Origin: Chamaecyparis obtusa
Lineage: Eukaryota > Streptophyta > Pinopsida > Cupressales > Cupressaceae
DNA: 64,000 nt
Direction of reading: 5' to 3'
Assembly: GCA_027943335.1 (NCBI GenBank)
Contig: BSBK01003566.1
Coordinates: 27,501-91,500 of the forward strand
Made by a program: the position numbers and the translations under genes. This document shows, one piece after another, positions 61,690 to 64,000 of the stretch (position 1 is the first letter of the stretch; each line of letters begins with the position of its first letter). The notes under the pieces were generated by a model. That model saw nothing but the letters and a program-made list of their open reading frames with translations, made no database searches and was not told the DNA's origin.

Positions 61690-62670
61690 AGCTGCTAGCA
61701 TGGACCTATGACAATCTAAAGGGTTGTGACCAAAATATTATTGAACATATTATTACGCTAATGGAAGGAGCTAAACTGATCAAGCAAAAAAGAGACCTGT
61801 GAATCCAAAAATTGAATCTCTTATGACATAGGAATTGAAGAAGCTCGTAGGTTCCTAGATCATTTATTCAATCAAGCATATTACATGGGTATCTAGCCTA
61901 GTGCTAGTCTGAAATAAAAATGGAGATATTCACTTGTGCATGGATTTTGATGACCCAAACAAAGTATTCTTGAAGGATCATTACCCAATGTCCTCCATGT
62001 TGCAAATTTTGTAGATAGTTGTAGGGTCCAAAATGTTCTCTTTGATGGATGCCTTTTTGGGTTACAATTAGGTTTGGTTGGTGGAAGAAGACTAACATGA
62101 AACAACACTCACCACTAAGTGGGGAATATTTGTATATGCTAAAATGCCTTATGGTCTTTCCAATGCTAGGGCCACCTTTCAAAGAGCCATGTATATTGAT
62201 TTTAATAACTTAATTAATTTCATCATCTTAATTTACTTGGATGATCTCACAATGTTTTCAGACAAGATCACTTTGATCACCTCAAGAAAAAATTTCAGAG
62301 ATACCAAGAGTTTGAAATATCTGTCAATCCCAAGACATGTTTATTCAAAGTCCCTCAAGGGGAGTTTCTTGAGTATGTTGTCTATAAGGAAGGAATTATA
62401 ATTGATCCTAAATTAGTAGAGACCATCAAGGAGTTACAACTGCTAGTAAATAAAAAAAGAATGCAATCTTTCTTGGGGAAGATAATTTTTTTTAGCAAAT
62501 TCATCTTTGGCTTTTGTAGATTAGTAATTGTTGATGTGAGTTTTATGCCACTACAACATGGAGATTCAAAGACTCAATATTCTAAATTAGAATATAAAAC
62601 TTCCAACTTTCTCTTCAACATAGACATCATGTATCCTAAAGATTGTGAGAAGAGATCATTGAGATGACTC
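61690..62670 (+). pseudogene. Decayed Ty3-type reverse transcriptase fragment
   Basis: Across several frames the plus strand gives AWTYDNLKGCDQNIIEH, then NGDIHLCMDFDDPNKVFLKD, SLMDAFLGYN, MPYGLSNARATFQRAM, IYLDDLTMFSDK and MQSFLGKIIFFSKFI. These are the ordered RT motifs of Ty3-type elements, with YLDD as the catalytic core. Many stops and frameshifts interrupt it (for example TAG right after LGYN and TAA soon after). It differs from the intact element in motif wording and strand, so it belongs to another, older family. No LTRs were identified. Confidence 0.8.
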
Positions 62671-64000
62671 CAAGGTTCCTTCAAATGGTGGACTTAACTC
62701 AATTGTAATCGTGTGATATGTTGGTATCACGAGGGGACTTACACTAGTTCACTAAGATGCATCAATTTAATCTTGCATATGATATGGCTTCACAATGTGC
62801 AATGAAAATATTATGATTTCCAACTTGAAATAAATTTAAACTTATTAATCTAAACTACTACTTATATGCTAGGATGAAAGAGCTTCTGAATATCTCTGAG
62901 ACTCTTCTAGATATGGCCTTGTCATCAAATACACCAACTTAGTGCAATATTCTAAGGTATGTTTGAAAGATGTTCAAATTACTACCATTGTGTTAACTCC
63001 ATCTATGGATGAAAATCAATGAGCAAGTACTAATTGAAGTTAAACTTATGATTTATGCTATTCGACCATGCAAGACATAGTTACAAGCAACAAGAAACTA
63101 GTGGTTTGGTCCAAGTGAGTACAATCAAAGAAGTATCCACAATAACTCCCATCCAATCTAAACTAGTTGAAGAAAATTCTAACATTAAATGCTTGAGAGA
63201 AAATTATATTCTAAGCGAGGAAAGAAAAGAACCATGCAATACTCCAAAATGATCACAAATATCCACCATGAAATTACAACAATGAATAGAGAGCAATTTT
63301 AGTAGTCTTGCCAACAATTCTCCAACATAACTTCTTTTACAAATGATAATAAAAAACCTTTATATAGGGAGCTCAATTACATTGAATGGCCAATATTCAA
63401 TCATAATTACTGACCCATATTAATCCATTACAAGCCTAAATAGGGTTTCCATATCCCTTGCTAAAAAATATTGAATGCTTGCCCAATTAAAAAAGGGCAC
63501 CACCATGTGGGCCAATAGATAAATTGCATTGCTCATCAATGGCCAATAAGATAATGGGTTAGGTATAACAACCAGATAAAGTGCACCAATAAATAGGTCA
63601 ATGAGTAGAGAGATTAGGTAGAAAATTATGGAAGAAGCCACCAAATAATGGACTCACAGGAAAATTAAGTTGCCTCCAAGAGCCAATAAAAAAGAGGGTT
63701 AGGTAGGAACCCTTTACAACTAGGCACAAAATGGGCCAATTACAATAAAGTGCCCATTTATTATTCACTGGGAAAATTCAAAGCCACATATTCCTACAAC
63801 AAGTCAACATCTAGGAATTCGTTCCATGTATACTTTTTTTCTTTGCATATTCGATGAATCTGGACATTATATCATCAAACTACTCCACGGGGACACTTGG
63901 TGCTAATTTGTGTCTATACTCACGATATTCCACATTGCTTGTACAAGTTGAAGTTGATCTCTTTATTGATTAGATTAGGTTTATTTCATGAAATTTGGAT
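62671..64000. other. Non-coding, probably further retroelement debris
   Basis: No gene supported. 63360-63790 is rich in GGCCAAT(A/T)A words (several copies on both strands), which looks like repeat DNA. Confidence 0.4.

Noticed and set aside
63420..63644. 74-codon hydrophobic minus-strand frame resembling a membrane protein
   Set aside because: It is composed of repeated GGCCAATAA-type words in repeat DNA and has no family match.

Overview
The window looks like nuclear DNA of a large, transposon-rich seed plant. A gymnosperm is my best guess, at low confidence. It is AT-rich, its genes are split by plant-type GT-AG introns, and it carries CACTA/En-Spm and Ty3 Tat-lineage elements, an L1-type LINE relic and pieces of plant housekeeping genes. 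No intact host gene was found. The only intact large reading frame is a retrotransposon polyprotein.

Layout. (1) 1-3058: a broken two-exon coding relic of an unnamed, probably transposon-derived family. (2) 3059-47754: a candidate giant CACTA element read on the minus strand. It has CACTAGTACA inverted ends, a TTC duplication on both sides, AT-rich subterminal repeats, a dead TNPD-type transposase (31696-35068) and a dispersed TNPA-type gene (3952-28207). (3) 8463-23852: a 15.4-kb Ty3 Tat-lineage element nested in a TNPA intron. Its two 1246-bp LTRs read as identical and its CAAGG duplication is perfect. Removing it leaves about 29.3 kb of CACTA DNA. (4) Inside the CACTA bounds lie splice-bounded fragments of at least three host genes (a G-patch protein, (S)-ureidoglycine aminohydrolase, 26S proteasome RPN1), a PPR fragment, a LINE fragment flanked by a 56-bp duplication, and three long (TA)n tracts. 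(5) 47755-51700: a histone H2B pseudogene and two tandem 891-bp copies of an SNF2-helicase gene fragment. (6) 51711-57774: 17 tandem units of a 357-bp satellite. (7) 57852-58016: a NOG1 GTPase fragment. (8) 58598-60911: a multi-exon unknown gene, now with nonsense codons and a duplicated exon pair, with a strong hairpin upstream. (9) 61690-62670: a decayed Ty3 reverse transcriptase on the plus strand.

The history reads as layers. A CACTA element carrying host exons decayed, with four nonsense codons in its transposase. A Ty3 element then inserted recently enough that its LTRs have not visibly diverged. I did not find a clearly new molecular system. The strongest candidates for follow-up are the giant gene-capturing CACTA, the unknown multi-exon gene at 58.6-60.9 kb and the unnamed family at the left edge.
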